A stretch of DNA of 40,730 nucleotides from Bacteroidaceae bacterium. GTDB lineage: Bacteria > Bacteroidota > Bacteroidia > Bacteroidales > Bacteroidaceae. The position numbers and the translations under genes are program-made. The stretch lies in assembly GCA_017621515.1 (NCBI GenBank), contig JAGASY010000132.1:1-40730 (forward strand). Direction: 5' to 3'. Below the pieces are notes generated by a model. It saw only the letters and a program-made list of their open reading frames with translations. It was not told where the DNA came from and did no database searches. Shown piece after piece: positions 8,780 to 16,806 of this stretch; positions within the stretch are counted from its first letter, which is position 1; each line of letters opens with the position of its first letter.

Positions 8780-8811
8780 TTTGGTCATTTTTCCCAAACA
8801 AGATACCTTTG
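8780..8811 (+). promoter_or_regulatory. promoter of the metY-cysK operon
   Basis: TTTG at 8780-8783 and TACCTTTG at 8804-8811 are separated by 20 nt, a full match to the Bacteroidetes primary sigma-factor promoter. Transcription should start near 8818, giving a 5' leader of about 30 nt. Confidence 0.8.
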
Positions 8812-8848
8812 CAGCAGAAAAATCAAATAATAAATAAATCATTGAATT

Positions 8849-10138
8849 ATGGAAAGAGCAAAACTTCATTTCGAGACATTACAATTGCATGTAGGACAAG
8901 AGCAACCGGATCCGGCAACAGACGCACGTGCTGTTCCTATTTACCAGACAACCAGCTATGTGTTCCGTAATTCGCAACACGCAGCAGACCGCTTCGGACT
9001 TCGCGATGCGGGTAACATCTACGGCAGACTGACCAACTCTACTCAGGGAGTTTTTGAAGAAAGAGTAGCTGTTTTGGAAGGCGGTGTTGCAGGTCTTGCT
9101 GTAGCAAGCGGTGCCGCCGCTGTGACATACGCACTGCAAAACATTCTCGGTGTAGGCGACCATATCGTGGCGGCAGACAACTTATACGGAGGTTCATTCA
9201 ACCTTATCACACATACACTTGCCAATCAGGGAATTACTCACACCATTGTCAATGTCAACAATTTGGAGGCTCTTGAGGGAGCTATCCAAGAGAACACAAA
9301 AGTGGTCTATGTAGAGACATTCGGCAATCCCAATTCAGACGTGACCAATATTGATGCTGTAGCAGAGGTGGCACACCGTCATCACATCCCCCTTATCGTA
9401 GATAATACTTTCGGCACTCCTTATCTGATACGTCCCATCGAGCACGGTGCAGACATCGTGGTGCATTCTGCCACTAAGTTCATCGGCGGACACGGTACAA
9501 GCCTTGGCGGTGTGATTGTTGACGGAGGTAAGTTCGACTGGAAAGCAAACGCAGACAAGTTCCCTACCCTTGCCAAGCCAGACCCGAGCTATCACGGAGC
9601 CGTATTTGCAGATGTGGCAGGTGCCGCTGCATTCGTCACCCGTATTCGCGCCGTAATTCTCCGCGACACAGGAGCAACAATTTCACCGTTCAATGCGTTT
9701 ATACTTCTACAAGGACTTGAAACATTGTCTCTCCGTGTTGAGCGTCATGTGTCAAATGCCCTCAAAGTAGTAGAATACTTGTCGAAGCATCCGAAAGTGG
9801 CAAAAGTAAACCATCCGTCGCTGCCTCAGCATTCCGACCACGAACTCTACAAGCAACTCTATCCCAACGGAGGAGGAAGCATATTCACATTCGAGATAAA
9901 CGGCGGCGAGAAGGAAGCATGGAAGTTTATTGACTCTCTGGAGATATTCTCCCTGCTTGCCAATGTAGCAGACGTAAAGAGTCTGGTCATACATCCTTAT
10001 ACCACCACTCATTCTCAAATGACTCCGGAAGAGCTTGCACAACAGCACATCACTCCATCGACAGTACGTCTCAGCATCGGAACGGAACACATTGACGACC
10101 TCATCGCCGACATAGAACAAGCATTGAACAAAATATAA
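8849..10138 (+). CDS. metY: O-acetylhomoserine sulfhydrylase (aminocarboxypropyltransferase)
   Basis: A 429-residue PLP enzyme of the Cys/Met metabolism family that makes homocysteine from O-acetyl- or O-succinylhomoserine and sulfide. It shows [32 protein letters not shown] at the N-terminus, the PLP phosphate region [22 protein letters not shown], and the Schiff-base Lys210 in [11 protein letters not shown]. The length of about 430 residues, and an insert longer than in MetB/MetC, point to the sulfhydrylase rather than cystathionine synthase. It has a strong promoter at 8780-8811 and is followed by cysK after 19 nt, so the pair assimilates sulfide into homocysteine and cysteine. Confidence 0.93.
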   Translation: MERAKLHFETLQLHVGQEQPDPATDARAVPIYQTTSYVFRNSQHAADRFGLRDAGNIYGRLTNSTQGVFEERVAVLEGGVAGLAVASGAAAVTYALQNILGVGDHIVAADNLYGGSFNLITHTLANQGITHTIVNVNNLEALEGAIQENTKVVYVETFGNPNSDVTNIDAVAEVAHRHHIPLIVDNTFGTPYLIRPIEHGADIVVHSATKFIGGHGTSLGGVIVDGGKFDWKANADKFPTLAKPDPSYHGAVFADVAGAAAFVTRIRAVILRDTGATISPFNAFILLQGLETLSLRVERHVSNALKVVEYLSKHPKVAKVNHPSLPQHSDHELYKQLYPNGGGSIFTFEINGGEKEAWKFIDSLEIFSLLANVADVKSLVIHPYTTTHSQMTPEELAQQHITPSTVRLSIGTEHIDDLIADIEQALNKI

Positions 10139-10157
10139 CCATCAAAATTTAATCATT

Positions 10158-11105
10158 ATGGCAAAAATCGCGCAACAACTGACTGAGCTGATAGGCAATA
10201 CTCCGCTGCTCGAACTTCATTCCTACAGCAAGGCTGAAGGTACGGAGAGTGTGGTGACAGCCAAACTCGAATATTTCAATCCGGCAGGAAGTGTGAAGGA
10301 TCGTACCGCATTCAACATGGTCAAAGACGCAGAGGAGAAGGGTTTGCTTGCTCCGGGGGCGACTATCATCGAACCGACCAGCGGCAACACGGGTGTGGGA
10401 CTTGCATTTGTCTCTGCCGTCAGAGGATACAAACTGGTTCTCACAATGCCCGACACCATGAGCGTGGAGCGCAGAAACCTGCTGAAAGCATACGGTGCCA
10501 CACTCGTACTGACTCCGGGGGCACAAGGTATGAAGGGGGCAATAGACAAAGCGGAAGAATTGCGCGATGCCACTCCGGGGTCCGTCATTCTGCAACAGTT
10601 TGAGAATCCGGCAAACCCCGCTGTCCACTATGCCACTACAGCGGAGGAGATATGGAGAGACACAGACAAGAAAGTCGATATTTTTGTCGCCGGTGTAGGC
10701 ACTGGAGGTACGGTGAGCGGAGTGGGTAAACGTCTGAAAGAGCTGAATCCCCACATACACATCGTGGCAGTAGAACCTTCCACATCCGCCGTTCTTTCCG
10801 GAGAGCCTTCCGGTACCCACAAAATACAAGGTATTGGTGCCGGTTTTGTGCCTTCGATATTCAACAGAGCTGTAGTAGATGAGATATTCAAGGTTGACGG
10901 CGACGATGCCATACGCGCAAGTCGCAAGCTTGCAGCAAAAGAAGGTCTGCTTGTCGGCATATCTTCCGGAGCAGCCCTGTACGCAGCCACACAGCTTGCA
11001 AAATTGCCGGAAAACAAGGGCAAGCGGATTATCGCCCTTCTGCCGGACACCGGTGAACGCTACTTGAGTACAGTACTCTACGATACGGAAAACTATCCAT
11101 TGTAG
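10158..11105 (+). CDS. cysK: cysteine synthase A
   Basis: O-acetylserine sulfhydrylase, 315 residues, which makes cysteine from O-acetylserine and sulfide with PLP. The PLP lysine is Lys47 in [10 protein letters not shown]. The substrate-binding PTSGNTG loop is at about residues 72-78, and the phosphate-binding [10 protein letters not shown] loop is near 180. It is co-transcribed with metY and ends at the hairpin at 11166-11201. Nothing in the sequence suggests cystathionine beta-synthase instead, as there is no CBS domain. Confidence 0.96.
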   Translation: MAKIAQQLTELIGNTPLLELHSYSKAEGTESVVTAKLEYFNPAGSVKDRTAFNMVKDAEEKGLLAPGATIIEPTSGNTGVGLAFVSAVRGYKLVLTMPDTMSVERRNLLKAYGATLVLTPGAQGMKGAIDKAEELRDATPGSVILQQFENPANPAVHYATTAEEIWRDTDKKVDIFVAGVGTGGTVSGVGKRLKELNPHIHIVAVEPSTSAVLSGEPSGTHKIQGIGAGFVPSIFNRAVVDEIFKVDGDDAIRASRKLAAKEGLLVGISSGAALYAATQLAKLPENKGKRIIALLPDTGERYLSTVLYDTENYPL

Positions 11106-11165
11106 TTTCTATATTTCAATTCACAGACGGCTATTGTTTTTAGCGGGTTATCAATAATTTCTTAA

Positions 11166-11201
11166 GTGAGTGCATTCAATGTTTTATGTGAATGCACTCA
11201 C
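11166..11201 (+). terminator. strong hairpin downstream of cysK
   Basis: GTGAGTGCATTCA at 11166-11178 pairs perfectly with TGAATGCACTCAC at 11189-11201 across a 10-nt loop. TTAA on both flanks extends the symmetry. The 3' side is CGCTTAAACC, not a U-tract, so it may be a stabilising or processing hairpin rather than a classic terminator. GTGAGTGCAT also occurs at 331-340 in the MITE-like element. The following 11202-11445 shows no gene or clear signal. Confidence 0.6.
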
Positions 11202-11445
11202 GCTTAAACCGTATCACACTCTTAATTCCCAGACTATCAGTTATTGATGTTTTTGTGTAAGTAGGTGTTTGCGTCACCACTTAATTTCTCTTCATCACCC
11301 ATAACATCAACAAATTAGACTACAAGCAGCGTTTTTAAAATATAGACATTTCTTATCTATGTTGACTATATGCCGTTTTTACCTAGAAAGCCTAATGGTA
11401 TAGAAATAGTACGGATAAAAAGCAACAAAAATTGCATAAAGAAAA

Positions 11446-11476
11446 TTGGAGGATTCAAATAAATGTTGTAGCTTTG
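11446..11476 (+). promoter_or_regulatory. promoter of the abi gene
   Basis: TTG at 11446-11448 and TAGCTTTG at 11469-11476 are 20 nt apart, fitting the Bacteroidetes promoter. Predicted transcription start is near 11482, just before the hairpin at 11485-11523. Confidence 0.75.
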
Positions 11477-11484
11477 CGCCATTA

Positions 11485-11523
11485 GTTCCCCCAAGCCTCT
11501 TCACAATGCTCAAATCGGGGGAC
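11485..11523 (+). ncRNA. hairpin leader RNA upstream of the abi gene (candidate ncRNA or attenuator)
   Basis: The transcript predicted to start near 11482 begins almost at once with a hairpin. CCCCC at 11488-11492 pairs with GGGGG at 11517-11521. GT at 11485-11486 pairs with AC at 11522-11523 around a bulged T, and an inner AGC/GCT stem (11494-11496/11508-11510) closes an 11-nt loop. It is followed by GTTTTATTTATATATG, a U-rich run that reaches the abi start at 11541. The layout of promoter, hairpin and U-run in about 55 nt could be a short terminated RNA or an attenuator. Structured RNAs encoded with AbiF-type HEPN proteins have been reported; whether this is one is inference. Confidence 0.45.
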
Positions 11524-11540
11524 GTTTTATTTATATATGT

Positions 11541-12440
11541 ATGACAACATCATTTCACAAGCATTATAAATCCCCGTTTCAAATTGTTGAATTATTACAA
11601 AACAGAGGATTGATAATTGAGGACACCATGTCCGCAACAAAAGAATTGACAAATATAGGTTATTATCGTTTTAGTGCTTACCTCTATCCATTCCTATCAA
11701 CTCCAAAGGAAGTACAAATATTCAAACCTAAAAGTAAGTTTGAGACAGCCTTATCCCTTTATCATTTTGATCAAGAACTTCGTTCTATGGTATTCAGCGA
11801 GATTGCTGAGATTGAAATAGCAATCAGAAGTGCCTTGGCTAATATTGCGACCAAGGAAACAGGCAATACGTTTTGGATGACAGACGCTTCAACGTATAGA
11901 AACCAAGTTCGGTTTCAAAAGACTTTGGCTATCATAGACAAAGAATTAGATGGAACTCAAGAAAAGTTTATTGAACATTTCAGACATAAATACAGTGACC
12001 CATATCCTCCTGCATGGATGCTTGTTGAAATATTGCCTATGGGGGTATTGAATCATATCTACAGCAATATGGCAGACAATGTTCTCCGCAAGAAAATTGC
12101 TGCTCATTTCTCATTGACCGTTCCTGTATTTAGCTCATGGCTGACAATAATCATTCTAACAAGAAACGCATGCTGTCACCATGCTCGTATATGGAACAAG
12201 GAGAACGCAATACCTCCTGTAGAACCACGTAGAATGTCTTGGCCTTGGATAGCATCTACACCACCAACAAGAAGATTCTATTTCAACCTTTGTATCATCA
12301 AATATTTTCTTGATCGAATAAATAGCAACAACATGATGGCATATAGGTTACGAAATCTACTTGCTGCATACCCAATGGCAGATACTAAGGCTATGGGGAT
12401 TTCTGAATATTGGGAAAATGAACCATTGTGGCAAAGTTGA
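11541..12440 (+). CDS. Abi family abortive-infection protein (AbiD/AbiF-like, HEPN)
   Basis: A 299-residue protein of the Abi_2 (AbiD/AbiF) family, phage-defence proteins thought to act as HEPN-type RNases that arrest the infected cell. Visible family features are the N-terminal KSPFQIVELLQNRGLIIED and LTNIGYYRFSAYLYPF, then EIAEIEIAIRSALANI (residues 88-102), and the HEPN R-x4-H motif RNACCH at 208-213 followed by HARIWN. It is cytoplasmic, with no signal peptide or membrane segment. It has its own promoter and hairpin leader and stands alone between an operon end and a dispersed repeat, typical of a transferred defence gene. Its AT-rich codon use differs from metY/cysK next door. The family call is firm; the trigger is unknown. 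Confidence 0.9.
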   Translation: MTTSFHKHYKSPFQIVELLQNRGLIIEDTMSATKELTNIGYYRFSAYLYPFLSTPKEVQIFKPKSKFETALSLYHFDQELRSMVFSEIAEIEIAIRSALANIATKETGNTFWMTDASTYRNQVRFQKTLAIIDKELDGTQEKFIEHFRHKYSDPYPPAWMLVEILPMGVLNHIYSNMADNVLRKKIAAHFSLTVPVFSSWLTIIILTRNACCHHARIWNKENAIPPVEPRRMSWPWIASTPPTRRFYFNLCIIKYFLDRINSNNMMAYRLRNLLAAYPMADTKAMGISEYWENEPLWQS

Positions 12441-12612
12441 ATATATCAAGGAATATAGAACTGTATTATTACTTATGCCCCTCCATCCAATAAGAAAATA
12501 ACAAAAGATATATGCTACACATCATCGTAATATCAAGATTCTTGTAATTTTCTATACCAACTTTTACCGCAACAAGATTACTCCCCATAATTAACAAAAA
12601 AACGACTATTTC

Positions 12613-13405
12613 GATTTGACAAAATGATATTTTCGCCCAAATTGAAAATTTAACACTTCGAGCTATTTCTTGCCAATCGCGAAGAGACGGAAAATTTACT
12701 TCAAAGATAAAATACTGATAATCAATAATATACAAAATCTCTCAAAATGCTAAAAAAAACGCGCCGGACGCAATTTTTTGAGAAATTCGAATATTTTAGT
12801 AATATATTGATAATCAATATATTATATCAAAATTTACCATTTTTATCTCTAAATATCACCAAAATCCACTCACTTTTAAGCTCTTGTTCAAATACTCTTC
12901 CGAAGCAGCGACTTTTACACTTCTTAACATTTCAGCCGAAACCCATCGTCTTTTTCTCCGTTCCCCACTGTTTTTTTCTTTTCAGCGCGCTGTTTTCAAA
13001 TTTTCAGCGCACAGTGAGAGAATTTCCAGCGCACAGAAAATAAAATTACAGTGCGCTGCGAAGAAAAAAACAGTGCGCTGAAAATTTAAGAACTTAGTAG
13101 TTTTTTTCAAAAGACTCTTCGCCAGAGATAAATAAATGTAAAAGAACCGTTCTGAAATGAAACACTATTTCACAATTCACGAAGAGTTCACGAAATGCGC
13201 GTAGAATCCCCGTTTTGCGAGAATAGTCCGACACGCTTCATTTTGACGCGTGCCAGAGGGCTTGGAATTTTAACATTTGACAAAATCAAAAAGATAGTAT
13301 TTTGCCACAAATTCAGCAAATATGATTTCATATATCAAGATATACTACCATTTTATCAAATTTACCCAACCTTCAAAAAAGTATATTCAAAAATTTTATT
13401 ATGGA
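12613..13405. repeat. dispersed intergenic repeat, fullest copy
   Basis: About 790 bp of AT-rich non-coding DNA. The left part (12613-12970) aligns with 40208-40575, for example TTTGACAAAATGATATTTTC near the start and AACGCGCCGGACGCAA in the middle, at roughly three-quarters identity by eye. The right part (13247-13405) aligns with 1-165. Between them lie the 22-bp-phased palindromes (12983-13080) and an 8-bp inverted repeat ACTCTTCG/CGAAGAGT (13114-13121/13180-13187). No ORF is conserved. The flanks 12441-12612 and 13406-13688 hold no gene I can support. Confidence 0.75.
12983..13080. repeat. five palindromic decamers at exact 22-bp spacing
   Basis: The units start at 12983 (CAGCGCGCTG), 13005 (CAGCGCACAG), 13027 (CAGCGCACAG), 13049 (CAGTGCGCTG) and 13071 (CAGTGCGCTG). 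Each step is exactly 22 bp, about two helical turns, with unrelated A/T-rich 12-bp spacers. The outer arms TTTTCAGCGCAC (13001-13012) and GTGCGCTGAAAA (13073-13084) form a 12-bp inverted repeat, and units 3 and 4 form another. The array could be a phased protein-binding array or a nested cruciform/RNA hairpin. In the copy near 40585 only a remnant, CACGCTGAAAATTT, remains. Confidence 0.85.
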
Positions 13406-13688
13406 GCAGAATATTGACCATAGCAACTATGCACCAATATACCCAACAGAGTCTTCCTTTTTATATGAAATTCGCCTCCCAAACACAAGCCATCTGCCGA
13501 AAATAAACACATTATCATTAAAATAATATCAAGCCGGAGGATAAGTTCGTATATTATAATTAACTTTGCTATCAGGTGGTGCAGTTCAGTCCCATGTTCC
13601 TTTGAAACCGAAAACAAAATACACTACTCAATTTGAAAACACAGGAAATAAAAATCCATATAAAACACCGTGTGATATGATACATTTT

Positions 13689-15053
13689 ATGAATAGACGG
13701 TTGAAACACCTTATTACACTACTGACAGTCATTCTGCTGTCGGCTGGCCAGGCTTACGGTCTGACCGGTTCGTGGTGCGGCGAACTTGCCATAGGTCAGG
13801 CAAAACTCCGCCTTGTATTCCATTTTTCAGAAACAGCCGACGGGGCTACACAATGCACGCTCGATTCTCCCTCGCAGGGAGTAAAAGGGTTGCCGACCAC
13901 CGTCACACTCTGCACCGATGATTCCATATCGCTGACATGCAGCACCATAGGGGCATCATATCACGGCAGGATAACAACCGCATCCATACAAGGAACTTTT
14001 CAGCAGCACGGTTATTCTTTCCCGCTCAACCTGTCACCGGAAGTCTCGATAGAAGAACGTCGTCCACAGACTCCGAAGCCTCCTTTTCCTTATAGCACGG
14101 TTGACACGGTTTTCACCGCACCGGACGGTGCTCTTATGAGTGCCACTCTCACCATCCCGGACAATGTACCCAACGGAAGAATCACGGCTGTAGTGATGGT
14201 AACAGGTAGCGGTCCGCAAAATCGCGATGAAGAACTTGCTGACCACCGTCCTTTTGCTGTCATTGCCGACCATCTTGCCCGACACGGCATCGCCTCACTC
14301 AGATATGACGACCGCGGCACAGGCAAATCGACCGGCAACTTCCTGACAGCAACGACAGACACGCTGAAAGAAGACGCGATGAGCGGCATTGCATTCCTGC
14401 GCTCCATCGCCTCAATAGCAAAAGTAGGTGTGCTCGGTCATTCCGAAGGAGGCACAATCGCTTTCATGCTCGGAGCAGAAGAAAACGCTCCGGACTTCAT
14501 AGTTTCACTGGCGGGATTGGCAATCTCAGGCAGAGAGGCACTGATGAAACAAAACAGTCATTTGCTTGACCGTTCCCAACTGACTGATATCGACAAAGAG
14601 AACGGTCTCAAACTTATAGGACTTGTGTTCAATACAATGACAGAGCAGAAACGAAAGGGAGTGTTATCACCTATCGACATCGACTCTATTGTCCGCACAT
14701 CCGGATTGACCGTAGCTCCGCAGATTGTTTCCTCTCTTAAAATGACACAAAAGATACGGACACCTTGGTTCGATGCACTCCTCAGCCTGAATCCTCGGGA
14801 ATATCTCAAAAAGGTCAAATGCCCGGTATTAGCCATCAATGGAGAAAAGGATACTCAGGTAGAAGCAGACAACCTGTCTGTCATACAAGAGCTTGTGCCA
14901 CATGCCCAAACCCGGCTTATGCCCGAACTTAATCATCTGATGCAACATGCTGTCAGCGGAGAGGTTGACGAATATGACCAGATTCAAGAGACAATCTCTC
15001 CAGAAGTGCTTGATATCATGGTGCAATTCATAAAAGACCATTCTTGCAAATAG
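13689..15053 (+). CDS. secreted alpha/beta hydrolase
   Basis: 454 residues from the chosen start, with a signal peptide MNRRLKHLITLLTVILLSAG ending near Gln21-Ala22-Tyr23-Gly24. ATGs at 13677 and 13566 are in frame but add non-signal residues before it. An N-terminal beta-rich domain (about 25-140, GSWCGELAIGQAKLRLVFHF) precedes an alpha/beta-hydrolase domain with VMVTGSGPQNRDEE, SLRYDDRGTGKSTG, and the nucleophile elbow GHSEGG (Ser252). Later NGEKDTQVEADN and a His in LMPELNHLM supply the acid and base. This two-domain layout is common in periplasmic Bacteroidetes hydrolases. Substrate unknown; an esterase or peptidase is possible. Confidence 0.85.
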   Translation: MNRRLKHLITLLTVILLSAGQAYGLTGSWCGELAIGQAKLRLVFHFSETADGATQCTLDSPSQGVKGLPTTVTLCTDDSISLTCSTIGASYHGRITTASIQGTFQQHGYSFPLNLSPEVSIEERRPQTPKPPFPYSTVDTVFTAPDGALMSATLTIPDNVPNGRITAVVMVTGSGPQNRDEELADHRPFAVIADHLARHGIASLRYDDRGTGKSTGNFLTATTDTLKEDAMSGIAFLRSIASIAKVGVLGHSEGGTIAFMLGAEENAPDFIVSLAGLAISGREALMKQNSHLLDRSQLTDIDKENGLKLIGLVFNTMTEQKRKGVLSPIDIDSIVRTSGLTVAPQIVSSLKMTQKIRTPWFDALLSLNPREYLKKVKCPVLAINGEKDTQVEADNLSVIQELVPHAQTRLMPELNHLMQHAVSGEVDEYDQIQETISPEVLDIMVQFIKDHSCK

Positions 15054-15202
15054 AAAATCCTACCATTGAGCCGACTGGATGTAAAAGTCTGAAAAGCTTT
15101 TATCTAAGGAACAGAGCCTTCGAAATAAAAAATATGTCCGTGATGCAATGTTTTTGCATTTTCGGTGTTTATTATGCAGTGAACAATTAAAATTTGAATA
15201 GA

Positions 15203-16042
15203 ATGAAGAATAGAAACTTTTTCACAATGCTGCTCATGGCATTCCTCGCCGTGACGGGGCTGACGGCCTGTAGCGATGATGATGGACCTAAAGACTCAGT
15301 CAAAGAAATCAGAATGCAGGTGTCGTCTGAAACAGGCATAATGTATGCGTGGTCTGACGACAAAATGGAACACCCCATAGAGTGCATGCTTGTCGAGTCG
15401 GAGGATTTTCCCGGCGAAACGCTGCAGCTCGATTTTAATGAAATCGAAGGTTTTACCTACGAGCATGGACACGAGTATTACCTCTCGGTAAAGCGCACTA
15501 TCCTCGCCAATCCGCCCGCCGATGCTTCCGACCGCACATATTCACTCGTCAAAATCCTTGCCGACAGACTTGTGGAAGATCCTGAGCTTCCGACCGATAA
15601 GGATATAAAGACGGAAGCCGACATAGAATACTATAACTTGTGCCCTTTCGGGAAGTATGCTGTAGGTAGTGCTATTGTAGTTGATGATGAAGGTAAAATA
15701 GATAGTAAGGTTGAGTACGACAAAGATTCGCCGTTACCCTCCTACGATAAGGCGCGTATTTGGGTGGTAAATATCCTTGATCATAAGAATCCGAATTGGG
15801 TGAAATTCCATAGTGTGCCTTATCAGGCAACTTACTCTTATGTCCTCTCGCCATTTACAGACAAAATCCGTATGGTGAGAAACGAATCATACGGTCCGAT
15901 GTTCAAGAATGTTGTTCTTGAAGACGAGTTTGCCCGCATCCGCTCCATGAACTCCGGCGAGAAGGTCAGCTATGCGCTTATTCTTGCCAACGTCCATAAA
16001 AAGGGACTTCAAAAGGTGGAATTTACCATAATAAAGAAATAA
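15203..16042 (+). CDS. lipoprotein with DUF4377-like domain
   Basis: 279 residues starting at the ATG at 15203 (an upstream TTG at 15194 is less likely). The lipoprotein signal is MKNRNFFTMLLMAFLAVTGLTAC with the lipobox LTAC, Cys23, followed by an acidic SDDDG linker. Residues about 55-110 (PIECMLVESEDFPGETLQLD, FTYEHGHEYYLSVKRTILAN, PPADASDRTYSLVKIL) resemble DUF4377, a small domain of unknown function in cell-envelope proteins. The C-terminal half (about 115-279) is unassigned. Outer-membrane or surface location is likely. It stands 149 nt after the hydrolase gene. Confidence 0.8.
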   Translation: MKNRNFFTMLLMAFLAVTGLTACSDDDGPKDSVKEIRMQVSSETGIMYAWSDDKMEHPIECMLVESEDFPGETLQLDFNEIEGFTYEHGHEYYLSVKRTILANPPADASDRTYSLVKILADRLVEDPELPTDKDIKTEADIEYYNLCPFGKYAVGSAIVVDDEGKIDSKVEYDKDSPLPSYDKARIWVVNILDHKNPNWVKFHSVPYQATYSYVLSPFTDKIRMVRNESYGPMFKNVVLEDEFARIRSMNSGEKVSYALILANVHKKGLQKVEFTIIKK

Positions 16043-16090
16043 CCATTACAGGCTGACCCACCTCGCCTTCTCCCAATTTTCCAATCATAC

Positions 16091-16450
16091 CTACCGTCCG
16101 TCTGCGACATCGCCAACCTCATTGAGTGTGTGGCGATGTTTTATTTCATCAAAGGGCTGTCGGTGTTCTGCATAGTCACAGAGCCATGTGCCGACCGCTT
16201 TCTGCTGCTCGGTGATCTTTCCGTAAGACTGCATCACACTCTTGATGCCGGCGACCTCAGAGGAAGAGAAAATTGACTTGTGCCGTTCCGTAATGAAATG
16301 GATAATTGCGTCAATGGCTCGCCTGAACACCTCGCTTGCCTTGTAGAGAATATCGGCGATGATATTCAGAATATCCCGGCTCGATTTCAGCGCACCCTGC
16401 AACCGTCCTATGGTTTTGTCCTTTTCAGCCGTTGCCCGGCTCACCGCCAT
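16091..16450 (-). pseudogene. relic: C-terminal part of a MobV-type relaxase/mobilisation protein
   Basis: A 119-codon open stretch that looks like the tail of a Bacteroidales mobilisation protein. It has a helical ASEVFRRAIDAIIHFITERH segment, then FSSSEVAGIKSVMQSYG, TEQQKAVGTWLCDYAEHRQP and the closing HTLNEVGDVADGR. The relaxase catalytic part (His-rich N-terminal domain) is absent. At 16450 it abuts an unrelated fragment on the other strand, marking an old recombination or deletion junction. It is best read as the scar of a lost mobilisable element. The family call is from recalled similarity and is moderately sure. Confidence 0.6.
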
Positions 16451-16606
16451 GCTAATGAATACAAATCCTTGTTATCACCAAAGGGCAAAGACAGCTTCAT
16501 AGACTTGACGTATGAGACCCTGTTCGAACTTCTTAGCCACCATTTCACTACAGCCAAGCAAAAAGAATGGATAAAATACTTATATCAGAGATATGTAAAT
16601 ATATAA
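16451..16606 (+). pseudogene. relic: C-terminal tail of an unidentified protein
   Basis: In the plus frame ending at the TAA at 16604-16606 the sequence reads NEYKSLLSPKGKDSF, then IDLTYETLFELLSHHFTTAK, then QKEWIKYLYQRYV. This looks like a genuine protein end (amphipathic helices, basic finish), but the frame has no start of its own because it runs into the antisense of the relaxase relic. A tail of this kind could come from a restriction-endonuclease-like protein; that is a guess. It probably belongs to the same decayed mobile region. Confidence 0.35.
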
Positions 16607-16751
16607 CATCAATGTCTTTATACGATGTCACAATTATTACAACTTCGTACATCCGTTTATTAATATGTTAGGACTACAAAACATTTATTAAGAAAAACAT
16701 ATCGGCTGTTCAACATCCAAACAACTGCAAGTTATCATTATTCCTTTTTTA

Positions 16752-16783
16752 TTCGTTTATTCCAAGGTTTTTCCGTAAGTTTG
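16752..16783 (+). promoter_or_regulatory. promoter of the PBP1A gene
   Basis: TAAGTTTG at 16776-16783 matches TAnnTTTG, with TTCG at 16752-16755 as a near -33 box 20 nt upstream. The start codon follows at 16807. Confidence 0.55.
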
Positions 16784-16806
16784 CAACACAATAAAAAGGG
16801 TAAAAA

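Noticed and set aside
8454..8848. SAM or other riboswitch upstream of metY
   Set aside because: The predicted 5' leader is only about 30 nt after the promoter at 8780-8811, too short for a known riboswitch; no fold was seen.
10149..10829. 226-codon open frame on the minus strand opposite cysK
   Set aside because: It is antisense to an intact cysteine synthase gene and its sequence is Cys/His-rich noise.
11166..11201. Transposon terminal repeat at the cysK hairpin
   Set aside because: No transposase or second end lies nearby; the short loop and the position after a stop codon fit an RNA hairpin better.
12469..12735. Open frame of 88 codons on the minus strand with hydrophobic stretches after the abi gene
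   Set aside because: Most of it lies in the AT-rich dispersed repeat, the frame is not kept in the copy near 40208, and there is no promoter; hydrophobic residues are expected from AT-rich DNA.
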